Translations under genes and position numbers: made by a program
Assembly: GCA_023428755.1 (NCBI GenBank)
Contig: JAEYWX010000012.1
Location: forward strand, 62,001 to 126,000
DNA from: Bacteroidota bacterium
GTDB lineage: Bacteria; Bacteroidota; Bacteroidia; Chitinophagales; Chitinophagaceae
Direction: 5' to 3'
Length of the DNA: 64,000 nt
Part shown: piece by piece, positions 50,048-59,005 of the stretch
Position numbering within the stretch: position 1 is the stretch's first letter
Layout of the letters: the number at the start of each line of letters is the position of its first letter
Notes under the pieces: model-generated
Seen by the model: only the letters and a program-made list of their open reading frames with translations
Database searches by the model: none
Told to the model about the DNA's origin: nothing

Positions 50048-53000
50048 TTAAAACGACGCTTTGATGCCGAAGGCTAAGCTGCGTGGTAAGGGGTAGCCGC
50101 CGGAAAAATAATCGGGATCGATATTTACTTTGTTTGCCCGCCAGATAATTCCGAGGTTATTGAAATACGCATAGCAATTCAATGCCCTTAACCAGTTTGT
50201 TTTTTGTGAAACAGGTACATCATATGATAACGATATATCCTGCAGGCGGATGTGATCTCCTCTTTCTGTATTTACCTCGGAGGAGCGAAAGAACGCATCA
50301 CGGTTACTGTTTGGATTTGGATAAATAAACGAAGGAATATTTGTTGATAATTCATCGCCCGGTTTCTGCCAACGTTTTTCATAATCAGGATGAGCGTTGC
50401 GTCCGTTCAGAAGGTCGGTATAGTTTACTGTAGAACGCATGAACCAATAGCCCGCTTTGTAAACGATGTTAACGGAGCAAGTGAATTGTTTCCATTGCAG
50501 CGAATTCATAACAGAACCAAATACGAGTGGCAGAGCTGAGCCTTTAAAAGCCAGTTCATTTACCGAAACGTTTACCAATGCATTGTAATCGCTGCTGATG
50601 CTGTTATTGATATAGCCCTGCGGATTACCGTTTGCCGGATTAAGGCCTGCAAAGCGATGCGCATAAATGCTGTATAAATGACTACCGGCTACCGGGCTTA
50701 TACCTAAGCCCATATTGATATAATTTCCTGCATTCCCTGCGGGCAGATTAAATTCTTTCACTCTTGACTCTACATAGTTTGCAATGAACATTGTTGACCA
50801 TTGCAGTATGCCTTTTGTATTGATGCTCGTCAGGTTCAGTTCTATGCCTTTGCCTTTCATGGAAGCAACATTGCCTTTGTATGAGAAGGTGCCACCTGAT
50901 TGCACGCCGGTAGTGGGATCGACCGGTGCAAAACCAATGAGATCGTAGCCATGTTTGCTGAACAGATCAATACTGCCTTTGATCCTGTTTTCCTTTGTGG
51001 CAAAATCGATACCGATGTTGATGGTTTTTGTTTGTTCCCAGCGAAGCGAAGGATTGGGAATGTTCTGCACGGTAGCATACGGCAGGCTGGTGAATAACGC
51101 ACGGGTGGTATAGCGAATGGTGGTTACCGCTGCCATTGTATTATCTACATTGCCATTGATGCCATAGGTGAACCTGATCTTTAATTGCGGAATTGCAGTG
51201 GATTTATAAAATGATTCTTTGTTGATGATCCAGGCAATGCCGGAAGACCAGAGCGGAACTCCCTTGCGGTTTGTAGTGACACCAAAAATATTTGATGCAT
51301 CTTTTCTTGCACTGAGTGAAACAATGTACCTGTTGTTTCGTGTGTATGCCGCATTTGCATATACTGATACGAAGCGGAAGATGTCAGTACCGAATGAACT
51401 GTTGTTGGGTATGGGACGCTGATTGAGTATATTGTTATAGAGCTGAAAATTGTCGGCAAAGTTTACATTGGTAAAAGTGCGTTGCCCGGGATCGTATCCA
51501 AATACACGATAGGATGATGATGTGGCTTTTGTTTGCCGTACTTCGGCGCCTGCAATGGCTGTGATATTGTTCGCGGATTTCCAGCTGTATGCAAGATTGT
51601 TTTGCAGCCTTGCTGTGTGTGCATGGGTTGATGAAAAACCCTGATCGAAAATACTGCCGACAGGGATATTAAATCTGTTAGCTGTACGGTTGTAATACAG
51701 ATTGACCAGATTGCGGGTGAAGTATGTGTTTTGATTATTCAATTCTTCCCGCAGGCTTTCCTGTTTCTGAAACTGGTATGTGAGTTCGGTATTCAGGAAA
51801 CGGAACCACCTGACAAGGGTTTGGAGATTGTACCTGTGTTCAGTTGTTTTGAAACGGTTATCGGCCTGCTGTAATTCTTCCAAGGGACGGTATTTCCAAT
51901 CGAGAAGTGTTCCCTGCCCGGCCGTATCGGTAAATGTGCTGCGGTAATCTTTCGGAATGTTGAGGGCCAGCCCTTCTTCATTTACCAGTTGTGTATACGG
52001 ATAGAGACCTTGTGTTTGTACCGGTATAAAATTCTGAGCCGGGTTGTTTGAAGTGCGGTTCGACTGCACCGTTTGCAAACCGATTGAAAGCTGAAACCAG
52101 TGAACAGGATTAAAAGTAAGTGCTGATCGCAGCGAGAAGCGGTTGTAATTATTCCGGCGAAGCGTTGTTTTGTTGTGATCGTAACCCACTGACAGCAAGT
52201 AACTGATATTGGCTGCTCCCCCGGAATAACTTAATGCCTGTTGTGTAGAGAGGGCGGGTTGGTAAAAATGTGTACCCAAGTGCCGGCGGACATCGTTTTG
52301 TTTCAGTTGATTCAGCTTTTGCTGTGCCTGCTGTGGTGAGATGGTACCTGCACGTTGTGCAGCCAGTATTTCGACCACAGGTGAAAGCATTGGATACGAT
52401 ACGGTATTGGACAGGGCTGCATTGTAGTGATTGTTATTAAACAGAAACTCTTCGATGCCGATGTATGCATCAGCAGACAAGAGAGGTGCATAAAACAGAT
52501 CGGGTTTTTGGGAAACGGTGGTATTGGTATTGAATTGTAAAACGGGTTTCTGATTGAAGCGGCCTTTTTTGGTTGTAACGACAAGTACACCGTTAGCGGC
52601 CCGTGCGCCCCAGATGGAAGCTGCTGCTGCATCTTTTAATACGGTGATGCTTTCCACATCATTGGGGTTGATATTTTCTATATCGGCCTCGTAGGGTACA
52701 TTATCGACAATGATGAGGGGGGCTGCATTGCCCAGAAAGGTGCTGCGGCCACGAATCGTGAGCGGCTCAGCAGCTCCCTGCCTGTTATCGAAGAATACCG
52801 AGCTGACCCCTTCGAGGCGCTCCAAGAGGTTTGTGCTGACCCTGCGGTTGAGTAACTGATTGTTTATATTTTCGAACGAACCGGTAGCCCTTTCTTTTGG
52901 AATTTTCTGGTAGCCGCTGCTGACGATGACCTCTGCCAGTTCATTTGGTTTTTTTTGCAGCCGGATGCTGTGCAGCCCCCTTTCATTATTGGGCACTTCC

Positions 53001-53233
53001 CTTTGGTAATAGCCAACGGCAGACACTACAATGGTATCTGTTAAACGAGATGTAGCAAAATAGAATGCGCCATCGGCGTCGGTTTGGGTGATTTGTGTTG
53101 TACCCTTGAGAGATACCGTTGCATTGATGATGGGTTCATTTTCGGTATTGACCACGGTGCCCCTGATGGAAATTGGCTGGCACATGGTAAAGAGCGGGAT
53201 GATGCATGTGAGGAGGAGAAGTTTTAGATGCAT
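50048..53233 (-). CDS. SusC/RagA family TonB-linked outer membrane protein
   Basis: 1061 residues. Signal peptide, CarboxypepD_reg-like domain (IRGTVVNTENEPIINATVSL), plug with LIIVDNVPYEADIENINPND and VESITVLKDAAAASIWGARA (the SusC hallmark), then the barrel ending RSLAFGIKASF. TonB-driven import of a ligand passed on by SusD. The upstream TlpA-like gene on the same strand suggests a peptide or thiol-related ligand rather than a glycan, since no glycoside hydrolases are near. Confidence 0.95.
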   Translation of the reverse strand: MHLKLLLLTCIIPLFTMCQPISIRGTVVNTENEPIINATVSLKGTTQITQTDADGAFYFATSRLTDTIVVSAVGYYQREVPNNERGLHSIRLQKKPNELAEVIVSSGYQKIPKERATGSFENINNQLLNRRVSTNLLERLEGVSSVFFDNRQGAAEPLTIRGRSTFLGNAAPLIIVDNVPYEADIENINPNDVESITVLKDAAAASIWGARAANGVLVVTTKKGRFNQKPVLQFNTNTTVSQKPDLFYAPLLSADAYIGIEEFLFNNNHYNAALSNTVSYPMLSPVVEILAAQRAGTISPQQAQQKLNQLKQNDVRRHLGTHFYQPALSTQQALSYSGGAANISYLLSVGYDHNKTTLRRNNYNRFSLRSALTFNPVHWFQLSIGLQTVQSNRTSNNPAQNFIPVQTQGLYPYTQLVNEEGLALNIPKDYRSTFTDTAGQGTLLDWKYRPLEELQQADNRFKTTEHRYNLQTLVRWFRFLNTELTYQFQKQESLREELNNQNTYFTRNLVNLYYNRTANRFNIPVGSIFDQGFSSTHAHTARLQNNLAYSWKSANNITAIAGAEVRQTKATSSSYRVFGYDPGQRTFTNVNFADNFQLYNNILNQRPIPNNSSFGTDIFRFVSVYANAAYTRNNRYIVSLSARKDASNIFGVTTNRKGVPLWSSGIAWIINKESFYKSTAIPQLKIRFTYGINGNVDNTMAAVTTIRYTTRALFTSLPYATVQNIPNPSLRWEQTKTINIGIDFATKENRIKGSIDLFSKHGYDLIGFAPVDPTTGVQSGGTFSYKGNVASMKGKGIELNLTSINTKGILQWSTMFIANYVESRVKEFNLPAGNAGNYINMGLGISPVAGSHLYSIYAHRFAGLNPANGNPQGYINNSISSDYNALVNVSVNELAFKGSALPLVFGSVMNSLQWKQFTCSVNIVYKAGYWFMRSTVNYTDLLNGRNAHPDYEKRWQKPGDELSTNIPSFIYPNPNSNRDAFFRSSEVNTERGDHIRLQDISLSYDVPVSQKTNWLRALNCYAYFNNLGIIWRANKVNIDPDYFSGGYPLPRSLAFGIKASF

Positions 53234-53297
53234 AGTTGTTTGGTTGAGAATGGTTAAAAGTTATGAGTTAAGTGTCAGGGGTTGTTTGAAGGCAGCG

Positions 53298-53360
53298 GTG
53301 AGTCGTGAGTCGTGAATCGTGAGTCGTGAATCGTGAGTCGAGAATCGTGAGTCGTGCGTG
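53298..53360. repeat. Short tandem repeat
   Basis: Six or so imperfect copies of a 10-base unit, GAGTCGTGAA / GAATCGTGAG. It lies in the 246-base gap between the TlpA-like gene and SusC. Such arrays can change in length between strains. Confidence 0.8.
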
Positions 53361-53479
53361 AAAGACCAGCCCCTGGACAAGAGCCGGTGAACATGAGAAA
53401 ACTTACTTGCTGTAACCAACCATTGTTTATACCGGGTTTTTGGGTTTTAAGGGGAAGAGCATTTCTTTTGACATGGTTA

Positions 53480-54730
53480 CTACTTTTTAGAGAGTACAAA
53501 CATTTCCACTTCACGCTCTACTTCTACGAGCTGCATTCCGTAGTTCTGTAACTCGATCTTTAATTGCTGCAGATCGTCCATTGCTTTGTAGGAAAGGAGG
53601 AGGTTTATGTTGGAACGGATGCCTGTTTCATCGACAATGACGGGCAAGCCAGTGCCATCATAATTGCTTTCGTTGAGTGCGTTGATGAGATAGGTTACCG
53701 GTTTCATGAGGCATTGCCAGTAGAGTGTTTTATCCGGAATTTTATTTGCATCGGGGAACTGTGCCAGCAACTGCATGGTGTTTGCTGAAGACCTGAGTGC
53801 GAGGCATTGGATGGTTCTTTTTTCCATGCGGCCCTGCCAACCCAGGTACCGATTGAGATCAGTGAGCATGAGGTGGTTGATCTTTTCCTGCTCTGTATGT
53901 TCCGGAACTGTGAGTTCATAGGTATAGAGCAGGTTGTTTTTTTCATCTTCTGTAGAGGTGGGATAAAGAATGACGTCGGCGGGGTTGATGTTTTCGATGA
54001 TGACATGATTTGACCGGAAGCCGAGAACTGATTTGTAGAGGCTGAGCGCAGGACGATTGATAAAGTGGTATTTGAGGTAACCGTTGATTTTGCGTTTGCC
54101 ACTGCTGCCGCCCCGGCCCAGGAGGCGACCTGCCCATTGGCTGCGGTACAGGAGGGCTGCCGAATCGTGACCGTTGGTATTGATGAACATGGGCTGGCTG
54201 GCATCGTATGGGGGCGGATCGGTTTTGAGGCGGAGGTTGGGTTTGTTACCTGCAAACCAAGTGTGGAGTATGCTATCGTTGACGAGACCTCCGGGGGTGA
54301 TGGCCTGTATTTTACCGCCGGGGGCAATCCATACCTGGTGCGGGAGATAGCGGTAGGGAAAGAACTGCCGCAGGAGCCGATCGCCGGTGATAAAGGGAAG
54401 TGAAAGCCCTTTGAGTGTTTTGCGTGAGGTAAGGAAACGCATGACTGTTTCTTTTGGTTCGGCAGCAACCATAATGACGGAGAGGTTGTTTTGAAAGCGG
54501 CGCCAGAGCGTGTCGAGTGGCATGGTTTCTTTGATGCAGGCCGGGCACCAGGTGGCCCAGAAATCGAGAATGATAAACTGCTCTTTGTTTTGTGCCAGCT
54601 GTGCAGGCGCCTGTGCCTTTAGATAGTTCCAAACCACTGGCGGCAGCGTATCGCCAATGGTGAGGGGTTTGTTTTGTGCGAACATGAGGGTGGGGCAAAG
54701 CAATGCCAGGCAAAAAATGCGTTGTTTCAT
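53480..54730 (-). CDS. TlpA-like thioredoxin-fold protein with C-terminal extension
   Basis: 416 residues. Signal peptide KQRIFCLALLCPTLMFAQ, then a TlpA/AhpC-TSA domain with FIILDFWATWCPACIKETMP (redox Cys62 and Cys65) and RYLPHQVWIAPGGKIQAIT. The C-terminal half (about 190-416) is a second domain of the type found after TlpA domains in soil Bacteroidota. It probably reduces or rearranges disulfides in the periplasm. First gene of the run TlpA-like, SusC, SusD. Confidence 0.88.
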   Translation of the reverse strand: MKQRIFCLALLCPTLMFAQNKPLTIGDTLPPVVWNYLKAQAPAQLAQNKEQFIILDFWATWCPACIKETMPLDTLWRRFQNNLSVIMVAAEPKETVMRFLTSRKTLKGLSLPFITGDRLLRQFFPYRYLPHQVWIAPGGKIQAITPGGLVNDSILHTWFAGNKPNLRLKTDPPPYDASQPMFINTNGHDSAALLYRSQWAGRLLGRGGSSGKRKINGYLKYHFINRPALSLYKSVLGFRSNHVIIENINPADVILYPTSTEDEKNNLLYTYELTVPEHTEQEKINHLMLTDLNRYLGWQGRMEKRTIQCLALRSSANTMQLLAQFPDANKIPDKTLYWQCLMKPVTYLINALNESNYDGTGLPVIVDETGIRSNINLLLSYKAMDDLQQLKIELQNYGMQLVEVEREVEMFVLSKK

Positions 54731-55121
54731 TTTTTCAGATTAACCCCCTCCATCTCCCCACCCCCTCACGAACTACGTTCCTTCCCTTATCGGGAACCCC
54801 CTTAAAGGGGAGAAAAAGGCAGGGAGGGTAAAGCGCTCCGAAAGGAGCTAGTGTCCCTTTTGAGGGGGCGGTTAAGAAATATGGTTTGCTCCGCCTACGC
54901 AGGGCTTCGGCGGACAGGCGGGATTGTTTGTAAGGCGGGAAGAAGTACCCTTACGAGTACCTGTTTGTAAGTAGTGAACTGGTATTACCCATGATCCTGC
55001 GGTTTGCAGGCAAATTTGGTTTGCAGTAAGTGGACTGCTTTGTGTTGGTGTTGAACTTTCATGCTTTGTATGGTTTAGGTTACGCTTGAAAGTCCCGTGT
55101 TTCGATAAGTGTTCTTTGCTG
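54731..55121. repeat. Non-coding stretch with low-complexity repeats
   Basis: C-rich and G-rich complementary runs (CCCCCTCCATCTCCCC; AACCCCCTTAAAGGGGAG; TTTTGAGGGGGCGG) typical of dispersed Bacteroidota repeats, then a region with no clear features. A 24-codon frame on the minus strand (about 54992-55063) is too short to support. Confidence 0.5.
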
Positions 55122-55290
55122 TTACTTCTTAAACGAAAGGCAAGTATACAGAAGTAAAAAGCGTGGAACTCAACTTACCGCCTTGAGGTCGTCGGAGACC
55201 TTGCCACAATAAGAGAGCCCACGCCGTAACGTGGGCATTCTACTTATTATCTCGTGGCCTTTGAAATTTCCGACGTTTCAAGACGAGACT
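55122..55290. ncRNA. Candidate structured RNA with loop-loop pairing
   Basis: Hairpins: (1) 55122-55129 with 55150-55157; (2) CTCAA about 55170 with TTGAG about 55183, or the competing GGTC 55187-55190 with GACC 55197-55200; (3) GCCAC 55203-55207 with GTGGC 55254-55258, continued by AATAAG 55208-55213 with CTTATT 55243-55248; (4) inside it GCCCACG 55217-55223 with CGTGGGC 55230-55236; (5) TTGAAA 55261-55266 with TTTCAA 55276-55281. The loop of hairpin 2, CGTCGGA (55190-55196), is an exact complement of TCCGACG (55269-55275) in the loop of hairpin 5. Strand not settled; a minus -7 element at 55327-55334 and a T5 run at 55160-55156 favour leftward transcription. I cannot name the family. Confidence 0.6.
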
Positions 55291-55326
55291 CTAAGCGAAT
55301 GCTTCAATTAGTAAATGAAGTAAACG

Positions 55327-55334
55327 CAAATATA
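55327..55334 (-). promoter_or_regulatory. Possible -7 element for the structured RNA
   Basis: Minus strand TATATTTG, full TAnnTTTG match, placed to transcribe leftward through 55290-55122. The -33 spacing is not good. Confidence 0.35.
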
Positions 55335-55377
55335 AACTGTATTGGCTCAATAGATTATTACAACTATTGAACATATA

Positions 55378-55818
55378 ATGTACAATATTAAACAACTATT
55401 TGTTCAATTTAAAATATTTCTGTTCATTTTTTTGGACAATTCTGTTTATTTCTTTAACTTATTGAAAACGAAAGGCAAACATATCCACAGGGGTGAACTA
55501 TTAGCAAAAGTGGTGGCAGGAAGTCCTGTCTCTGTAACTAAGCTGGCCAAGCGTATGGGTATCAGCAGGGGCACTTATTACAATCATTCAGCTACAGCAG
55601 ACTTACCTTTTGAATTACTTGAGCGATACGGTAAGATTCTTAAATATGATTTCAGTGCTGATTTTCCTGATATGAAAGCTTACACGTTTGAAGAACCGCT
55701 TGAAGCATACGGTGAACCTCCTACTATTGAAGAAGCAATACGACAAAGAGATTACTGGAAGAAAGAAGCTGATAAGTGGAAGGATAAATATATTGCCTTG
55801 CTTGAAGGAAAAGAATAA
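55378..55818 (+). CDS. Helix-turn-helix protein of Bacteroidota type
   Basis: The HTH part is clear: GELLAKVVAGSPVSVTKLAK then RMGISRGTYYNHSATADLPF, with a helical tail ending WKDKYIALLEGKE. The first 28 residues from ATG 55378 are AT-driven, hydrophobic and unlike the family; TTG at 55462 (just before KTKGKHIHRGEL) may be the true start, giving about 118 residues. It probably regulates local genes. It lies 87 bases after the structured element. Confidence 0.65.
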   Translation: MYNIKQLFVQFKIFLFIFLDNSVYFFNLLKTKGKHIHRGELLAKVVAGSPVSVTKLAKRMGISRGTYYNHSATADLPFELLERYGKILKYDFSADFPDMKAYTFEEPLEAYGEPPTIEEAIRQRDYWKKEADKWKDKYIALLEGKE

Positions 55819-56110
55819 TTGCTCTACTCCTACCTCTCTGATTTTATTACACATTCACAGCTATTCGTCATTACTGAACGCATGTGAACATTTGAAAAGA
55901 AGTTTATATAATTTATTTTATATTAGTGCTGCCCAGCATTGTGAAACTGCTACCGTGAGCACCGGAACAGCCAGAGCTAACGAACACCCAAACTCCAGCC
56001 TATCCAGGAATTGTTTACATGAGAGATACACAATTATGCTGCCATACCATAAGTCTTTTCTTAAGGTTGAAAATCATGATTATTCAGAATAAATTTAATT
56101 GCGAATTGAA
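55819..56110. other. Gene-free region before the kinase-nuclease pair
   Basis: About 290 bases, AT-rich with a GC-richer island at 55930-56010 that shows no clear stem. No full promoter match seen. Nothing else supported. Confidence 0.3.
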
Positions 56111-56869
56111 ATGAAAAAAGTAAGTAGTTATATTAAAAAAACGCCTACAAATCCGGTCTTATTATCGAAGAGAATTGAAAGCTTCAAAAGAACACTTGAT
56201 GCATTATCAAGATCTCATGATATACATATTTCTTACCTCGCAAATTTTGCTAGACACGATATTAAAAATAGTATCCAAAGTATGGATAGTATTCTCTCGA
56301 CAAATAACTCATCAGAGATAACTGATGAACATCTCCTGTCACTAAAAGAAAATTTGAAAGTTATTCGAAAAACTATTGATAATTTCTCTGAGTTAGTTCC
56401 GCATTCCGATGACGAAACATTTTCTTTAAATAGTATTGTGTCTGCACTTGAGCTTCTAAACAGAAATATCTTATTCGAAAAAAGAATCCTGTTTAATAAG
56501 GAACTTCCAGAAGATGTTGAAGTCAGATTTCAGCTTCCATTTCAGGCGATACTGCAAATGTTTAACAATTTGGTAATTAATGCGATAAAAAGCCTTGAAA
56601 CTGTTGAAAATCCTAAATTGGTGTTAGAAGTCGTTATAGGAGATTTTGTGGAGTTTCATTTTCATGATAATGGCTCAATAATTGAGAAATCGAATTTAGC
56701 AAAGATATTTGACTATGGATTCTCAACAACCGGGGGATCTGGTATTGGTCTTTACCATGCAAAGTATCTTTGTGATCTGTTTAATGGAGGAATAAAGGTT
56801 ACTGAGAGTAGAAAAAATGGCTTTACAAAGGCATTTCTTATATATTTACCAATGAAATTAATCGGATGA
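56111..56869 (+). CDS. Soluble histidine kinase of a kinase-nuclease pair
   Basis: 252 residues with no membrane helix and no recognisable sensor domain. A dimerisation-type region carries the H-box YLANFARHDIKNSIQSMDS (His about residue 49). The HATPase domain has MFNNLVINAIKSLE (N-box), HFHDNGSII (G1), FDYGFSTTGGSGIGLYHAKY (F and G2 boxes) and a final beta strand. The ATG at 56111 is preferred over an in-frame TTG at 56099. Its stop overlaps the receiver-nuclease start by four bases (ATGA). Codon use is visibly more AT-rich than in the core genes, suggesting transfer. It presumably phosphorylates Asp55 of its neighbour. Confidence 0.85.
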   Translation: MKKVSSYIKKTPTNPVLLSKRIESFKRTLDALSRSHDIHISYLANFARHDIKNSIQSMDSILSTNNSSEITDEHLLSLKENLKVIRKTIDNFSELVPHSDDETFSLNSIVSALELLNRNILFEKRILFNKELPEDVEVRFQLPFQAILQMFNNLVINAIKSLETVENPKLVLEVVIGDFVEFHFHDNGSIIEKSNLAKIFDYGFSTTGGSGIGLYHAKYLCDLFNGGIKVTESRKNGFTKAFLIYLPMKLIG

Positions 56870-57774
56870 GAAAAAGCGTATTAATTATAGATGATGTTAA
56901 AGTGCAAGCAGAAGGCCTTCAAAAAGCTCTGTCTTCCAAAATAAAGGATGTACAGTTTGATTATCTTTTTGAAGAGAAAAGCATAATGCCTTACATTGAA
57001 AATAGATTTTTTTCATTGGCAATTGTGGATATCAGAATGGATGGGTTTCAATTTGACGGACTTGATATTGTCAAAAAAATATTTGAAGTAAATCCCTTTG
57101 CCAAAGTTATAATTGTATCTGCTTTTAAAGACGAGTATTTTTTGAAAATAAAGGATGTTCTTTTGTCTGGCAGAGTGGTTGACATTTTAGATAAAGAAGA
57201 TTATGATATCTGGATACCAAAAATTGAAGCACTAATTGAAGGATATTTCAAAAAATTAGATGAGTCGACATCTGAAATAGGCAATGCTTTATTACAATTT
57301 TATGCAGATACTTTAAACGAAAAAGATGCCTATAAGAAAGGCGAACGTTTTGAACATTTTATTAGTTTGCTATTTCAGTCAATGGGTTTTAGGGAGATTC
57401 TTAAGCGTGTTAAAGATAAATCACTAAATGAAGTTGATTTAATTTTACGAAATGATATAGATGATACATTCATAAATAAATTTGGGAAGTATATTCTTAT
57501 TGAGTGTAAAAACAAACCAGATTCTAAAGTCGATAAAAACGATTTTATTGTTTTTTATACCAAACTTAAAAACACCAACGGATTAGCCGAACTGGGTGTT
57601 CTCGTTACATCAAATGCTATTGCGAGAAATACGTACATTGAAGCTGTTCGCACATCGTCTGGCCCTCAAAAAGTAGTATTTATTTCAAGTGAAGAAATAA
57701 AACGATTAATCTATTCTAATAATAGACTAGATGAGTTTAAATCTATAATCGACGAGCAAGTGAAGGATAATTGA
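56866..57774 (+). CDS. Response-regulator receiver fused to a PD-(D/E)XK restriction-like nuclease
   Basis: 302 residues. Residues 1-125 form a receiver: VLIIDD (Asp9, Asp10), phospho-acceptor Asp55 in LAIVDIRMDG, Ser85 in VIIVSAF and Lys110 in DILDKED. The linker (125-150) is helical. Residues 155-285 are restriction-endonuclease-like, of the Mrr_cat type: GERFEHFISLLFQSMGF (Glu160, Glu163), NEVDLILR (Asp191), ILIECKNK (Glu213-x-Lys215), then VLVTSNAIARNTYIEA. All key residues of both domains are present. A nuclease as the output of a two-component system is unusual; translational coupling to the kinase makes a phosphorylation-switched nuclease likely. Substrate (DNA or RNA) unknown. Confidence 0.8.
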   Translation: MRKSVLIIDDVKVQAEGLQKALSSKIKDVQFDYLFEEKSIMPYIENRFFSLAIVDIRMDGFQFDGLDIVKKIFEVNPFAKVIIVSAFKDEYFLKIKDVLLSGRVVDILDKEDYDIWIPKIEALIEGYFKKLDESTSEIGNALLQFYADTLNEKDAYKKGERFEHFISLLFQSMGFREILKRVKDKSLNEVDLILRNDIDDTFINKFGKYILIECKNKPDSKVDKNDFIVFYTKLKNTNGLAELGVLVTSNAIARNTYIEAVRTSSGPQKVVFISSEEIKRLIYSNNRLDEFKSIIDEQVKDN

Positions 57775-58114
57775 TTACCCGCTTATTCAATCACCTAGTC
57801 AATAATAACCTTTATGTAGTATCCCATTAATCTACATAATCATACCCCGCACCATTTCTTTTTTCGCATTCATTCAGTGGTAACCGTTTTTTTATTGATT
57901 AATGCTGTTAAAAAAAGTATAGCGTAATCCCTTAAATTACTCTCTATATTCAAATAGCCGGGAATAACCGGATTGAACTACAAGCAATAGACAGGGTAAA
58001 TACAATAATGTTGATTGGTAAATCTTGTCTTGTTTGCACATTAGTATATGATAATATATATTAGAGTTTTATTTGCAACTGCTCGACACTCTAATACATT
58101 GAACGAAAAATGAT
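57775..58114. other. Gene-free AT-rich region
   Basis: 340 bases between the receiver-nuclease and the next gene. Strongly AT-rich; no clear terminator, promoter or frame found. Confidence 0.35.
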
Positions 58115-59005
58115 ATGGCAAGAAAGGTATATTATAGTAAACCACTAAAATATTTTTGGCAAAATTTTTATGGAACTCAAAAAAAGCTAACGCCATATTT
58201 TACAGATGATCAGATTTTCGCATTACTCCGAAACAATATTATAAACGCCCCTCTAATGGCTTTTGAAACGCCTGATTCGAAACAATTGATTATATCAGGT
58301 TTAGAATTGTGGAGAGAAGATTCGAGAGGAGAGCTTTTGCATATTTTCTTTCTTGATAAACAATTACGAGACTTTCTTGAGACAACCTCATTATCAGATT
58401 TGGAAGGCGTTAAAAAATTTCTCTATGAAAAAGGACGAAGCAAAGAAGTTATTCATTTATACTCAAAAACACAAAGCAACCATGTAGTCTATCAATTTGC
58501 ACTTCATTTACCCTTTGAATCAGAAGGATACGCCTTTTCTTTAAGCATCGAGGAAGACGGTAGCGTAGAATTATATTTTTCACTAGGGCAAAATGGCGGC
58601 CGTATGTCAGATAAATTCTATAGTGACGTGAATAAGAAAGGTGACGATATTTCTCTAACCCAATCAAAAATGTTTCGACTTGCGATTAATACGATTGCTT
58701 ACATGAGTTGTTTTCCAGATTGTGTTGCCGACGGAGTTCCAAAGAATCTTTTTGAAAGAAGTGAAGATCTAACGGCGAAAAACTTTACAATACGGTTGTC
58801 TGAAAAGATTAAAGAGAGTGCAAATACGCCTTTTTCTAAAATACCGCATTTTAGAAAAGGGCATTTTAGATTACTGCAATCGGATTATTATACTAACAAA
58901 AAAGGGCAAATCATCTTTGTGACCGATACAATGGTTAAGGGAAAGGCTATAACTGTTTCTATGTCCCCAGAGTCTGACAAATTCAAAAGTAATAGTGATG
59001 ACTAA
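58115..59005 (+). CDS. Unrecognised protein in the AT-rich island
   Basis: 296 residues, soluble, no signal. The N-terminal half includes TPYFTDDQIFALLRNNIINA and YQFALHLPFESEGYAFSLSI. The C-terminal 60 residues are basic and well structured: KIPHFRKGHFRLLQSDYYTN then KGQIIFVTDTMVKGKAITV, a pattern I recall from uncharacterised mobile-element proteins. Same strand and base composition as the kinase-nuclease pair, so it may be part of the same acquired block; the 340-base gap argues against a single operon. Confidence 0.55.
   Translation: MARKVYYSKPLKYFWQNFYGTQKKLTPYFTDDQIFALLRNNIINAPLMAFETPDSKQLIISGLELWREDSRGELLHIFFLDKQLRDFLETTSLSDLEGVKKFLYEKGRSKEVIHLYSKTQSNHVVYQFALHLPFESEGYAFSLSIEEDGSVELYFSLGQNGGRMSDKFYSDVNKKGDDISLTQSKMFRLAINTIAYMSCFPDCVADGVPKNLFERSEDLTAKNFTIRLSEKIKESANTPFSKIPHFRKGHFRLLQSDYYTNKKGQIIFVTDTMVKGKAITVSMSPESDKFKSNSDD

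Noticed and set aside
53275..53514. Protein-coding frame over the GAGTCGTGAA tandem repeat
   Set aside because: Low-complexity translation of a short tandem repeat; no start signal or conserved character.
54992..55063. 24-residue minus-strand peptide gene upstream of the TlpA-like gene
   Set aside because: Too short, no promoter or conserved pattern; chance frame cannot be excluded.
55122..55290. CRISPR repeat/tracrRNA, tmRNA or SRP RNA
   Set aside because: No repeat-spacer pattern, no cas genes, no tag frame or tRNA-like ends, and no SRP tetraloop signature.
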